Source of the DNA: Ailanthus altissimus
Taxonomy: Eukaryota; Streptophyta; Magnoliopsida; Sapindales; Simaroubaceae
Reading direction: 5' to 3'
NCBI GenBank assembly: GCA_946807835.1
Contig: OX327705.1
Coordinates: 12,244,501 to 12,308,500, forward strand
Length of the DNA stretch: 64,000 bases
The notes under the pieces are model-generated. The model had not been told where the DNA came from. It ran no database searches and worked only from the letters and a program-made list of their open reading frames with translations. Shown piece after piece: positions 11,794 to 23,249 of the stretch. Position numbers and translations under genes: made by a program. Numbering within the stretch: position 1 is the stretch's first letter; each line of letters opens with the position of its first letter.

Positions 11794-13222
11794 TAGAAGG
11801 TAGTATATTAGTTCAATCTCAGTAACAAAGAAGATTAAGAAACCAAAACTATTGAAAAGGGTTCAATAATACATTGCAAGTGCTCACTTTGTTTCTCCAC
11901 ATTATTTGTAAATATTCACATTTTATAAAAAAATCTCTCACTATAGTTTTGCAGATATTAACATTTTATAGTTACTAACGGCTCCCATTATCAATAATCT
12001 TTGTTGAAAAACATATGACATTGACTTAAGAGCCTCTAAACAAATAAAAGGAGAAACACATATATGCCATTGGGAAAACAGGAAAATGAAAGTTTACTCC
12101 AAACGGGAAAACGAAAGTTTATTCCAAATGGTCATTTCATTTTTATACATAATCTTTTTAATCTCTTAAACGAAAAAATGAAAGTTTAAAAAATTTAAAA
12201 CTATATAGTGAGAAGTAGACTTTATTGGCATTTTACTCCAACCTCACCCTTTAGAAATATCGGTATTTGTAAACTGAAAAGGTAGACAACTCTTACAATT
12301 GCATCTCATGCAACTCTTATCTTTGATCCTAAATACACCTTATCCTCACACTTTAGCGATATTGGGTAATTGTATTTTAGATAAAAACTTGTCAATGATC
12401 AAATATAAGTTACTAAACCTACCCTTACACTTTAGCATTATTGAACAATACTTTTGCTTATATTTGCTTCGTCTCATATTTAAACGGCATAGTCCAAATC
12501 ACACTGACCAACCCCTCACACTTGATATTGGGAAAGATTGAGATGACCTGTCTAATACTGTATTGACAAGACGGACCATTTATAACATAAAATACTATTC
12601 AATCTAATTAAAAGAGATTTTTGAACACTTATCCCTATCTCATGAGGATTTGATTCTCAATTACACATTTATTTTATACAAGCACAACTAACTCCCACTA
12701 GTAGGGCTCCCATTGTGGTTAATAGCTTAGACAAATGATCACAATTTATAATGTAATCAAATAACTCTTATTATTGTATAAATAAATGCCACATGTATTT
12801 TTATATATTTTAAAAAACATTAGAGTGAATAGTGCCAGCATTGTGGCATTGGAGGTAGAGCCCCCAGTGCAGTAGCACTAGCCTTATAGCAATGCAATGT
12901 TGGAGTCACTACCCCAATGCCACTGCACCATGCTTCCTAGTGTTGCGGCATTAAATGTAGGCCCCTAGTGCTATGGTGCCAAGCACTGAGTGCTGCGACG
13001 CTGAGGACTAGAATCTCTAGCGCCACAGTACTCATCATCAAATACTGTAGCATTAAGTATTAGAATCCTCAATGCTACGGTGCTGAATACCATTACCTCA
13101 GTGTCCCTATTAGCTGTGACCCAGTTTTGTATTTTCAACATATAAAATGCATCACCCACAGCTTCGTGACATTCAAAACAATACAACAAACACTCTAATC
13201 ATCCTATACAACACACAAACAT
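11794..13222 (-). mobile_element. Family-A leader with GC-rich hairpin motifs
   Basis: The segment 12290-12740 aligns in reverse complement with the family-B leader at 53690-54150, for example ACTAGTAGGGCTCCCATTGT. From 12830 to 13110 there is a run of imperfect palindromic GC-rich words (GTGCTATGGTGCC, GTGCTGCGACGCTGAGG, CTACGGTGCTGA) standing out from the AT-rich background. There is no coding frame of note. Confidence 0.65.
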
Positions 13223-13234
13223 GCTCTGATACCA
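13223..13234 (-). promoter_or_regulatory. Primer-binding site of the CACTA-2 nested family-A element
   Basis: GCTCTGATACCA on the plus strand is the exact reverse complement of TGGTATCAGAGC, the copia initiator-Met-tRNA site. It lies two bases outside the LTR end at 13237. Confidence 0.9.
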
Positions 13235-15496
13235 TTTGTAAGTATGCTAAATCAATGGGGTACATGTATCTGAATGGTGTTCATTGCATTACAAATATGC
13301 ATGCCATACACACATAATATGCATCGGAATGAAAATCTTATTTCTAATGCAACAAATACACTTAAAATTAAGTCTTATTATTACACTAATAAAATTAGGA
13401 GATACTCTTGAAGCAAGTTAGTGTAGAATCAAATTTCGGTGGTCTCACCATGTAGTGCTTCCATAAGCCATTCTAGATTCCAACTTCGGCAGGCTTGGAA
13501 TGCTAGAATGGTAGCTTTGATTAAATTTCCAGCAACCTTAGTGTTTAAACTCTTTTAAACACTTTGTTCTTGTTTCAAAGAAAATAGAATTAGTGTTTTA
13601 GAGCAACTCTTTGCTTAACACACAAAATAATTCTCAATGGAAAATATGTTTTGAACCACTCTTGCTAAAAACAAAATTTCCCTTTTGTTTTCCATAACAA
13701 TGGATGGCCACCCTTCAAGAAGAAGAAGAAGAGATGTTTTGAAAATAACTCTTATCTTAAGAAGAAAATTCTCTTACACTTTCTTTTGTTTGGCCGAGTA
13801 TTCACTTGTGGGAAAGAGGATTAATTTTGTATTTTATACTCATTCCATTTGCAAACCAATGGCCACCACAACCATGCCGATTTGCCTCCAAAATATCTAA
13901 TATTTTTTTATTATAATGCAAAGCCATTTTGAATAAAATTTAATACAATTTTGCTTGGCTTTTGCTGGCCACTTGAATCACCAAAATAAAAATCACCATT
14001 TTTAATTCCCTTTGTTATTTGTCAACTACAAGGTCCCACTAAGCATGCCAAAGCCATCTCCATTTGTTTTCTTGTCTTAGTGACTTAATAATAATAAAAT
14101 AAAGTAAAAAATATTTTTTTTGCTTATTTTATAGATGTTGCTTATCTCACTAGTAAGGTCATTTTTGTCAATCTCAAAGTCGAATAATAAATGGCTCAAA
14201 ATATGCCACTTGTCATCATCTAATTGGTTAACAAATTTTATTAACTAATTAAATGATGTACTTAATACTTAAATCTTGACAAGTACACATCCCATAGGAT
14301 CCTAAAATAAAAATGTAGTTTTTTAAAATTTCCTAGATTGAATAATTCAATCTAGTCCCCTACCCTAATATATAACGAGTACACTTTATATTGTGAGACT
14401 TTCTAGGTTCATACACGATTTTCGAATAGAACTCTTCTATAAGTTTGTGAATGATGCTCTACACACATGTTACGGATATTACAAAGTAGCACATTGAACC
14501 ATGCAAGCTGAAGTATAGCATATTCGTATAATTCCTTCGTTACTATATCCTGGAAGAATAGAAATATAGATCATCACCATCAAATCTTTATACGCTCGAC
14601 TATGAACTTATCTCTAGATTTGTATTTTCATAATCAATGTCTGCAAATACTTTTGCAATATCGTTTAACCTTATGGAAAACTATTTTCTAGGGTTTATGC
14701 TTATGGCTACAAGACTTCTTGAAATATAATATTGGAGCATCAAGATATACAACTCACCTATATGAGATTATGAATCTTGTATTTATGCACACTAGACTCC
14801 ATGAGCATCAGACCATACCCAACGACACCCAGCGATTAGACCATGAAAGGTTTCTGACATGTGTAGACCTAAAGTATGATGTATCACTCACAAGCCCATC
14901 GCGGAGCTCAGGTCAAAGGACCACAAATACTACTCACCCTGAGAAGACCTGCAATTAACAACTTTGTGCGATATCTATTAGAGGTCCTTGCGAGTTTAAT
15001 CAGTACCTAGTCCTTATTGAATACCCATGTGCCTATACGAGCTTTCACTAAACTTATGGTCTACTAAGAGTAACCACTTGGACAATCTAGATATAGGCAT
15101 ACATCTATCTAGATAAATAGGTTTCATCGATAGACCTACATCAGTAAAGATAGATTTGAAACATGGTGCTCGAGAACATAATGCATACTGACATTTTCTA
15201 GCACCATTTACAACTTGTTGCAACTATGTCATTATTAATATATTCTTAGGTCTTTGTCCTATTCAGGCAAGGCAATAAACTCCTTTGAATCATATAAAGT
15301 TTGAAGCGTAACAAGCATCTTACCATTTAATAATTAATAATATTAACAATTTTAATGAAATGTCGATTGTATAAATATTAAAAATAAATATTCATATATA
15401 ATTGGATGGCAAGTCTGGTTGTGATTTGGGATTGAATTCTCTTTTCTTTTCTTTTTTAAGTAATTTTTTTGGCTTTATCTTTTTCATTCTCGGTTC

Positions 15497-16720
15497 TCAG
15501 ATGTGATTTTTATAACATTTAACATAATTAAAATTGAAATTAGATTTGAAATTATAATATTTAATGAATTTGGAATAATAACATTTAATGTAATTCAAAT
15601 TAAAATTGGAATTGAAATTATGACATTTAACGTAATTGAAACTGAAATCTAATTTGAAATCATCACATTTAACATAATTAAAATTAAAATTAGATTGTGA
15701 ATTATAACATTTAATGTAATAGAAAAACAAATTGGAATTGGTATTATAACATTTAAAATAATTAAAATTAGATTTGAAATTGTAATACTTAACGTAATTA
15801 ATATTTGAATTGAAAATAAAATTATAACATTTATCATAATTAAATTAGAATTGGATTATATTAACGTAATTGAAATATAATTTAGATTTGAAATAATAAC
15901 ATTTTAAATAATTGAAATTAAATTTAAAATTATAATATTTTATGTGATTGAAATAGAAATCGGCTTTGAAATTATAACATTTAAAGTAATTAAAATTAGA
16001 ATTGGAATCAGAATTATAATATTTAATATAATTAAAATAAAAATTAGAATTTGAATCGAGATTATAACATTTAAAATAATTAAAATTGATATTGGATTTG
16101 ATATTATAATATTTAGCATAATTGAAATTGGATTTGGAATTATAATAGTTAATGAAATAGAAATTAAAATTGGATTTGAAATAATAACATTTAATAAATT
16201 GAAATTAGATTTGGAATTATAATATTTAATGTAATTGAAATTGAAATTGGAATCAAAATTATAATATTTAATGTAATTGAAATTGGAATTATAACACTTA
16301 ATATAATTGAAATTGAAATTAAATTTAGAATTATAATATTAAAATAATTAAAATTAAAAATAGATTGGGAGTTATAATATTTCACGTAAATGAAATTGAA
16401 ATTGGAATTAGTATTTTAACATTTAAAATCATTGAAATTGAAACTAGATTGAGAATTATAACATTTAACGTAATCGAAATTGAAATTATAACATTTAACA
16501 TAATTAAAATTTGAATTGAAATTAGAATTATAATATTTTACGTAACTGAAATTAGAATAAGAATCGAGATTATAACATTTAAAATAATTAAAATTGAAAC
16601 TGGATATGGAATTACAACATTTAGTGTAATTGAAATTAAAACTAAAATTGGAATTATAAAATTAATTTGGATTTAGGATTATAACATTTGGCGTAATTGA
16701 ATTATTACATTTGTATTTCA
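15497..16720. repeat. AT-rich minisatellite of CACTA-2
   Basis: About 25-30 degenerate units of roughly 30-50 bp read ATTATAACATTTAACGTAA followed by a variable string of TTGAAATT/GAAATTGGAATT. Unit length varies because the GAAATT hexamers expand and contract. The minus-strand open frames here (15497-15730, 15649-15837, 16191-16385) are artefacts of the repeat. A related array in opposite orientation lies at 49870-50640 in CACTA-1. Confidence 0.9.
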
Positions 16721-16849
16721 AGACATTCTTTCCTTTCTTAATTAGTTTTTTTTTAAATAATAATTTTTATAAATTCAATTATTTTCAATAATTAACTTTT
16801 TTAAATGGAAAATAAAAGATTATTATTTTTTCTAATTAACCTATATAGT

Positions 16850-17092
16850 TTTAAGTTTCTAATATTATGGTATCACTAATTCACTAAGAATTCATGTTTC
16901 TAATACTATGATATCAATAATTCATTGACACTTCATGTTTTGATACAACGGAATATACAATTCACTTATAATTTTATAGTGTCAGTGAGCCTGATAAAAT
17001 TCTTTCATATTACTCATAAGTATATCTTTACTGACACTATTTAGAAAAGTATTAATAGTATAATGTCAGTGACGCTCAATTGTCCAGTAGTG
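16850..17092 (+). repeat. CACTA-2 right subterminal repeats and terminus
   Basis: Units such as TCTAATACTATGATATCAAT and AATTCATTGACACTTCATG align with 50665-50861 of CACTA-1. The block ends with AATGTCAGTGACGC and CCAGTAGTG. Confidence 0.85.
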
Positions 17093-17935
17093 ATTGCAAT
17101 TAAGTTCTAAACTGAATTTTAATTTTTCTTTTTTCATCCAAGCCCCCTATAATGTTTGAATAATTATGCTTTAGACTAAAAATTGAGATATTTATAGGTA
17201 AATAGCCTAAAAGTTTTGCCCAAACTTTATTTTAATTTTTGGGTCCAAATTTTATATAACTTATATAGGCTATTTTACTATAATTATTATGCCTAAAATA
17301 TTTTAATAAATATTTATTTAAAATAGGCACAAAAAGATTTTTAAATTTAAAATGTGCCCAATTTATATTAAAATAAATGAATAAAATAAAATTAAAAGCC
17401 TAATATGCAAGCCCAAAAAACATACAAACAAATGAAGATAGAAATTATGAATAAGCCCAAGTTGACTTCAAGGAGCTTTTAGAATAATTTAGGCTTAGTC
17501 TTAATATTTTCTTTTAGGACAAGCCGTGAATTATTAGGATGTTTATTTATCTAGTTAATTGGTTGGTTGAATAACAAGATTGATGTCATGATATTAATAT
17601 TATATAGATTGTGTAATTTGACATAACCCTATTAATTATTTTAATTGATAAAAGTAGATATTAATTAGATATTAGTAGGAGAAATGTCAATTCAATAATT
17701 TAATTGTATATTAATATAAAAACTTTAAAGTTGGAAACTTTGAGTGAGAGAAGTCTTTATACACAAGGCCTACAACTTTTATTAATAGTTCTATAATAAA
17801 GTAGATTCCTACCTTATTTCAAACTTTGTGAGATTCTATACAGAGAGCATTAATTAGAACTGGTTGTTAAATAAGACTTTCTTAAGGATTAATCTAAAAT
17901 ATGACTAATGCAGAATTAAATATCTTGCAGTAATC
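17093..17935 (+). mobile_element. Family-D leader (continuation after CACTA-2)
   Basis: This continues the leader broken at 8386. Landmarks are TCCAAGCCCCCTATA, AAATAGCCTAAAAG and AAAACTTTAAAGTTGG, shared with 19440-20250 and 30130-31000. It ends abruptly near 17935, where LTR-F-like sequence begins. Confidence 0.75.
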
Positions 17936-18455
17936 CATTGACATTCTAGCGTTGCAGCTTGATATCTTAGGTCGTAGAGCTGGCTCTCTATTCTCTTAGT
18001 GCCACAACCTTGGCTCTTAGTGCTGTAGTATTGAGTTTCTACCCATTAATCATTTTTTTCTCTTCTCTAGCTCTGCAACATAAATTCAAGGTTACGATGT
18101 TGAGCTTTTGATCCCATTTTGCCTTTTTTACTTTAGATTTTCATCCTAATTAACTCCTTCAACTTAAGACTTGTAGAATAGGAATAAAAAATATAAAAAG
18201 TCGAATATTCATATTTAAAAGAATGAATACTAAGTCTATGAAGGCCAAAATAATAAATAATAAATATGCCAATCACTAGTCTTGTATGTAGAACATATAC
18301 TACTCATTGAGAATGATATAAATGCATTATCATCTGTCAAAATTTGGTTATCCAACCAATTTGTTATGAAGAACTTAGATGAAGCTAGTTATATTCTTAG
18401 AATTAAGCTATTGTGAGATAACAAGAATAATTTGTTAGCTTTATCTTAAGCTATA
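17936..18455 (+). pseudogene. LTR-F end fragment followed by copia RT fragment
   Basis: The segment 17936-18152 matches the family-F LTR end at 26770-26991 (TTGACATTCTAGCGTTGCAGC, ACTCCTTCAACTTAAGAC). From 18210, copia RT is readable in broken frame: HILLIEN-like, then NQFVMKNLDEASYILRIKLL at about 18355-18410. The LTR-F/RT junction is identical to that at 26991, so the two loci are copies of one rearranged element. Confidence 0.65.
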
Positions 18456-18463
18456 TATCCTAT

Positions 18464-20425
18464 TTATGTAATCATGAATAAGATAATCTGACTGCTGTAT
18501 TAATTTTTAATTAAAATAAAATATTGTTTTTACCAACAAATGGTTTTAGAGTTCATATTACATATATAGTTTATTGTATAAATGTGATTTTAAATGCAGT
18601 ACCAATTTCATATTTTATCAATAATTGTAATTTTATTAATTATATAATGATTGATTTTACCCTAATTCATGGTTAGAGATTTGTTAGTAATTCTTTCGGA
18701 GTTGTAACATGAGGTGGTGTTGAAAAAATATCGCAATTTTTCCTATTAATTTATGTGTTTTTTTTAGATTTGTTATAAGCAATTAGCCGGTATAGGATTT
18801 TTGTGTAATTTGAAAAGTTTCGAAAATATAACCTGTTGAAGATCAATAAATAGATATTTGACATGTGAAGCAGTAGGATTACCGTACTCAAATTAGTTTG
18901 GCAACAAAACCACACAACACATTGAAGTGTTATTGTAAGTTGCACATGTAGCTACTAATTGGTGGCAACATGTGCTCAGCCACAAGCAGTAGCGGCTGCG
19001 GTTTGGTGGCACGTCCACCTTGCCAGGCCATTAAGGTCGTTGCTTGCTCTTGTAAAGTTGCATGGTGCAAATGCTACTAACTAGGAGTTGGAAAGCATAA
19101 GACACGAAGAACAAGTAGCATGAGACAGTGGCATGACTAATGGCAGCGTGTTTTAAGGAGTGGGCTAGTGGCGGGTATGTACTGCAACACGTGGTTGGCA
19201 ATGGTAAGGCATGCCACGGTTAACAGCGCGATGGCCAAGTTCTACTTACTTGATTGACTATTTCCTCTCAACGGCTAAGAATTATGGTGGTAATAGGTGG
19301 GAGTCGTGGGAGTAGGTAAAGGCAACCTTGAGAGATAAAATTAGGTTTCATTATAGAGTTTCTCACTCAGCCACTTATACTATTTATGAATTTTATTTTA
19401 GCATGTTTAATTTCCAAATAGTTACAAATAAGTCCTAAAAAGAATTTTAATTTCTTTTCATCCAAGCCCCCTATAGTTTGATAAATTATGTTTCAAACTT
19501 ATAACTTTGGCCCAAAATTTATTTTAATTTTTCGAATCCAAGTTTTATAAAACTTATATGGGTTATTTTAATAAAATTGTTGGTCCTAAAAGTATTTTAA
19601 TAAAATTTTATTTGAAAGAGGTGCAATAACAATTTTAACCCTAAAATGTTCCTAGTTTACGTTAAAATAAATGGATCAAATGAAATTAAAAGTTAAACAT
19701 GCCAAGCCATACAAGCAAATAAAGATGGACATTATGAACAAGCTTAAGTTGACTTCAAAGAGCTCTTTGAAGAATTTAAGCTTAGTCTTAATGTTTTCTT
19801 AAAAAAAAAAAGCGATGAGTTATTGAGTTGTGTATTTATCAAGTTATTTGGTTGGTTGAATAACATGTTAGATAGATTAAGGGTGTTGCATTCATATGTT
19901 TATATATTGATATATTATGTGACATTAATGTTCTAATGAGACTAGGATAAGATTAATGTCATGATATTAATATTATTTTGATTTTATAATTTGATGTAGC
20001 CTTATTATTTTATTTTATAAAATTAGATATTAGTAGGAGAAATAAGGAGAGTCTTTGTACATAAGGTCTACAACTTTCATTATTCATCCAGTGATAAAGT
20101 AGATTAATGCTTTATCTCAAATATTGTAAGATTCCTTGTGGAGGGTATTAATAAGAATTGATTATTAGATTAGACTTCCCTAAAGGATAAATGTAAAATA
20201 TAACTCATGCGAAATTGACTATCTTACTATAGCATTTTTAATTGGAAAATATAAAGGATTGAAATAATAGTTATATACTTAACTGTGGTTGATTAATATC
20301 CTCCCTACAAAGTTCTTGTTAATTAAACCTATCTGCTAAAAGAATAGATAGTTTATTATTATTTGATATGATATATCAGGATAGTCTAATTGTGATGAAT
20401 ACGACCACCCATAGAGAGTCTTTTC
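18464..20425 (+). mobile_element. LTR-D end, primer site and long family-D leader
   Basis: The last 75 bp of a D LTR end at TACCAACA (18538). A decayed primer site follows (TGGTTTTAGAG, 18541) and then the most complete uninterrupted leader in the window, about 1.9 kb. It ends near GATGAATACGACCACCC (about 20410). No open frame is credible. Confidence 0.75.
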
Positions 20426-20429
20426 GTAA

Positions 20430-21128
20430 TTGTAGGAAGTAGGCAGGGGTAGTAGGGTTATTTATCTAGCCTTATGGATATAATTATGAACAAGACATTT
20501 CTTTCAATCATGTTAAATTTAGCTAACATTGAATTGACGTAATTCTCTACCCGATACATGTAATTATGAAAAGAAAAACCTAACTTCTACATTAATATTT
20601 AATTAAAATGATTTTGTTTACCAAGAAATGGTATGAAAGTCACCTTATTTCATATTACATATATAGTTTGATGTATGAAATTGATTTTGATTGTGGCACC
20701 AAATTTATATTTTACTGTATAATTATAATTTTTATTAATGATATGATGAATGATTTTACCCTAGTTCTTGGTTAGAGACTTGTTTGTAATTCTTTTGGAG
20801 TTGTAACAAGAGTTGGTAATAAGATAAAATCGTAATTTTTCTCTTAATTAATGTTTTTTGTTCTTTAGATTGTTTTTTGTAACCAATTAGCTAGCATAGG
20901 ATTTTTGTGTAATCTAATTTTTTTTTAACATACAAGCTGCTGGTGAACAATAAATAGATATTTGACATGCAAAGTAGTAGGATTATTGTACTCGTAATAT
21001 GCTGGCGACAAAATCACACAATACAACCAAGTGTTGATGGCAATTGCACATGTAACTATTGGTTGGTGGCAACATGTGCTCAGCCACTAGCAATAGCGAT
21101 TGCAGCTTAGTGCCTTGCAATTAAAAAT
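20430..21128 (+). mobile_element. Second LTR-D end plus truncated leader
   Basis: The segment 20430-20626 repeats the D LTR tail (compare 7270-7463). The segment 20627-21128 repeats the start of the leader and stops at GCTTAGTGCC, where the LTR of family C begins. The same leader/LTR-C junction is seen at 36353 and 39711. Confidence 0.7.
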
Positions 21129-21427
21129 TGTGAAGCAAGTGTTTGTTTCTCAATAAAATAATAGAGAGAGATTTTTCTAGAAAATGAAAGAACAAATTGA
21201 GATACTGTAATTTTATTTCCTTTCTTAATATAAGAAGATTACAAAACTTGTCTTATTTATACAAAAAGATCAATTGAGATCAAGGGTTAAGATTACTCCA
21301 GATTATAACAAACTCTAACTAACTTATGAACTTTTGGCTAGAAAAACAAATACTAGAGAATTTGAACATCCATTAGCTAATTCTACACCTGTTTATTTGT
21401 AACCATTTGATTTATAACTCTTCAACA
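21129..21427 (-). mobile_element. LTR-C (299 bp), 3' LTR of a minus-strand copia fragment
   Basis: The plus strand reads TGTGAAGCAAGTG...ACTCTTCAACA, so on the minus strand the LTR starts TGTTGAAGAG and ends GCTTCACA. Just outside it, on the minus-strand 5' side, is the purine-rich GAGTTTGAGGGGGGATAC, a polypurine-tract position. It is homologous to 36354-36652 and 39712-39997. Confidence 0.8.
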
Positions 21428-21765
21428 ATCTCTTATTCATATTGTTCTCTAGTATCCCCCCTCAAACTCATGGTTTGAGGAGAAACATTGAGTTTGTTTC
21501 GAATAAAAGAGAATTGGCTATTAGACACAAGTTTTGTAAATATATCAACTATTTAATCCTTTCTTGCTATATGACTAACTTTCACCACACCGAATTCAAT
21601 CATGTCTTCGATAAAATAGATGTCCAGTTCTATATGTTTTGTTTCAACATGGAAAATAGGGTTGTTCCAATGCAATGGAACAAGAGAATCTACATAGAAT
21701 GCACCGCAACCTTTGTCATTCAAAGATATCTAACATGCAATCAATGATCTAGTGTACTTACCATA
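21428..21765 (-). pseudogene. Copia RNase H C-terminus, family C
   Basis: On the minus strand the string HVETKHIELDIYFIEDMIE and then KVSYIARKD...DIFTK can be read. This is the conserved end of copia RNase H (K-HIE-D-HF-R...VxTxxQ-AD-xTK). It stops at 21765. The plus-strand open frame at 21442-21747 is its shadow. Confidence 0.8.
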
Positions 21766-21776
21766 ACTGATATGTA

Positions 21777-23212
21777 TGTTGTAAGACATATAATATTATT
21801 TTATGCCCTTAAAGAATGTGAAATAATATCTTTATTTGATTAATAAAAGTTTATTCATACGTATGATTAAGCATACATTGATAAGCCCATATTTATAAAT
21901 ATGTGATCTATGTATTAAGCATATGATGCTAATACAAAAGATATAAATCACAAGTTCTTTATAAATTAAATATAGTTCATAACCATTAATGAAAAGGGCA
22001 TTTCATTATGTAAGGTTGTAGTTTTTCTCTTTCTTATAGTGGATGATTTACCTTAATCATTGAAGTAGAGACTTCGAGTAGAAAACTAGTATATATGTTA
22101 CATTGAACTGGACTATTGTGAATTTTGATATGGTTAACAAAATGTCATAGATCTTAATTCACAAAACTTTAATAAGCTTGATTGATCTTAATCCTGAGTA
22201 GATAATAAACTTACATACATGCGTTGTATCTTTTGAGTTATCACGAAATGAGATCCATATAAATGGTCAAAACCTTGATAGCTTGGAGATATAATTTCAT
22301 GGGTCGTAGGAATATATATTTGCAAAATGGAATCTAATAATTAATGTCCACCTAAGATGTTTGTAGTACTTGATCATTAGAATTTGTGGCCACAGTTTAT
22401 TCAATAAATTATTTATTGAATAATAATATTTATTTGTAAATATATTTACAAATATAGATATATTAAAAGTGATCATTAGAGCATTTAGTGACTTAAGGGC
22501 AAAAAAGTAACTAAAGAGGCAATATATTTTTTTTTATGGCCTAGCTTTAATTATGGACATCAATTAGAGGGTCAATTAAGTGGTTATTATTGGTCTAAAG
22601 ATCAAGCCCAATTTAATTAAAAGGACTTTTAATTAAATGAGCTTTTACTTAATAACATGAGTTACTAGAGTATAGCCATTGGCTTTTAGTGGAATAGTCT
22701 AGGGTTAACTTAGAAGAATTGGTATATTATGAGATAATAAGAACTAGGCCTTTTAAGTTAGAGCTAGGAAGCCCATGGGTCTTGCAGTCCCTTTACCAGC
22801 TCAAATCCTAATCAAACTCTAATTTCTTAATCCTAATCTAATTCTAAATACCCAAGAAAGATTCCTATATATATGAGAGGTATAGGATAATAATGAAATA
22901 GAACAATAACAACAAATATAACCAAAACATTCTTTTCATGTATTCTAACATGAAAAAATAATTTGGCTAATATCATTCTCTTAGATTTAAGTATTAGTGA
23001 TTTTAGAGATTAAGGAAAGATCCACGTGCCCACATGCGTTGGGTTTGAAGGTTAAGGATAGTAGAGAAGATTGCAGCCTATCAATTCAAGATTTACCATA
23101 CTGAGGATTTGAGGTAATCTTTTATCCTTATACATGTAATTATGAACAAGACGATTTGACTTCCATCGTGTTTATTTTATTAAACAGTAGTTTTGTTTAT
23201 TTACTACCAATA
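21777..23212 (+). mobile_element. LTR-D (about 1.44 kb), 5' of D copy 2
   Basis: It starts TGTTGTAAGACATATAAT and ends near ACTACCAATA (TACCAACA in better copies). It is collinear with 33387-35162. It contains the CTTGATAGCTTGGAGATA block and a TATA box. No captured gene is present here, which makes it the reference for the two D LTRs that carry DEFL sequence. Confidence 0.75.
22866..22873 (+). promoter_or_regulatory. TATA box of LTR-D
   Basis: CCTATATATATGAGAGG occupies the same place as CCTATATATAGAGGAG in LTR-D copy 3 (34863-34870). Conservation of the position in two copies supports it as the retroelement core promoter. Confidence 0.6.
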
Positions 23213-23249
23213 TATGTAACATAAAAATATTAGTCCAATAAAAATTCAA

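Larger units (their letters stand above)
9753..15421 (-). mobile_element. Family-A element with two LTRs and no coding interior (LARD-like), nested in CACTA-2
   Basis: Two diverged direct copies of LTR-A in minus orientation flank about 1.4 kb of non-coding DNA: 9753-11793 (3' LTR) and 13237-15421 (5' LTR). Shared blocks between the LTRs include GCTAGAATG(A/G)TAGC, ATGCCACTTGTCA, TCTTGACAA, TTTTGC(G/A)ATAT and CTCCATGAGCATCAGACCATA. A primer site abuts the 5' LTR, and the interior is leader-like with no Gag or Pol. Long LTRs with a coding-free interior describe a large-retrotransposon-derivative arrangement, mobilised in trans if at all. I could not find a clear 5-bp target duplication, so the outer ends are approximate. 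Confidence 0.65.
8387..17092 (+). mobile_element. CACTA-2: 8.7-kb degenerate CACTA (En/Spm-type) transposon
   Basis: The right terminus ends CCAGTAGTG, the reverse complement of CACTACTGG. The left terminus reads TATTATTACAAAATTGG, which equals CACTATTACAAAATTGG after two C-to-T changes. Flanking triplets are GTT (8384-8386) and ATT (17093-17095), a 3-bp target duplication with one transition. Subterminal repeats of the ACACTATA/TATCA(G/A)TGA type lie just inside both ends. They are homologous to, and in the same polarity as, those of CACTA-1. The host sequence on both sides is one continuous family-D leader. No transposase coding region is recognisable. The interior holds a family-A element and a minisatellite. 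It is non-autonomous and old. Confidence 0.85.

Noticed and set aside
15497..16385. Minus-strand open frames rich in Asn, Ile, Tyr and Phe (15497-15730, 15649-15837, 16191-16385)
   Set aside because: They are products of the AT-rich minisatellite, repeat with its unit, and have no independent support.
15497..16720. CRISPR-like regular repeats
   Set aside because: Units are degenerate, of variable length, without unique spacers, and the genome is eukaryotic.
21442..21747. 101-codon plus-strand open frame
   Set aside because: It is the antisense of the conserved copia RNase H C-terminus (HIELDIYFIEDMIE) on the minus strand.
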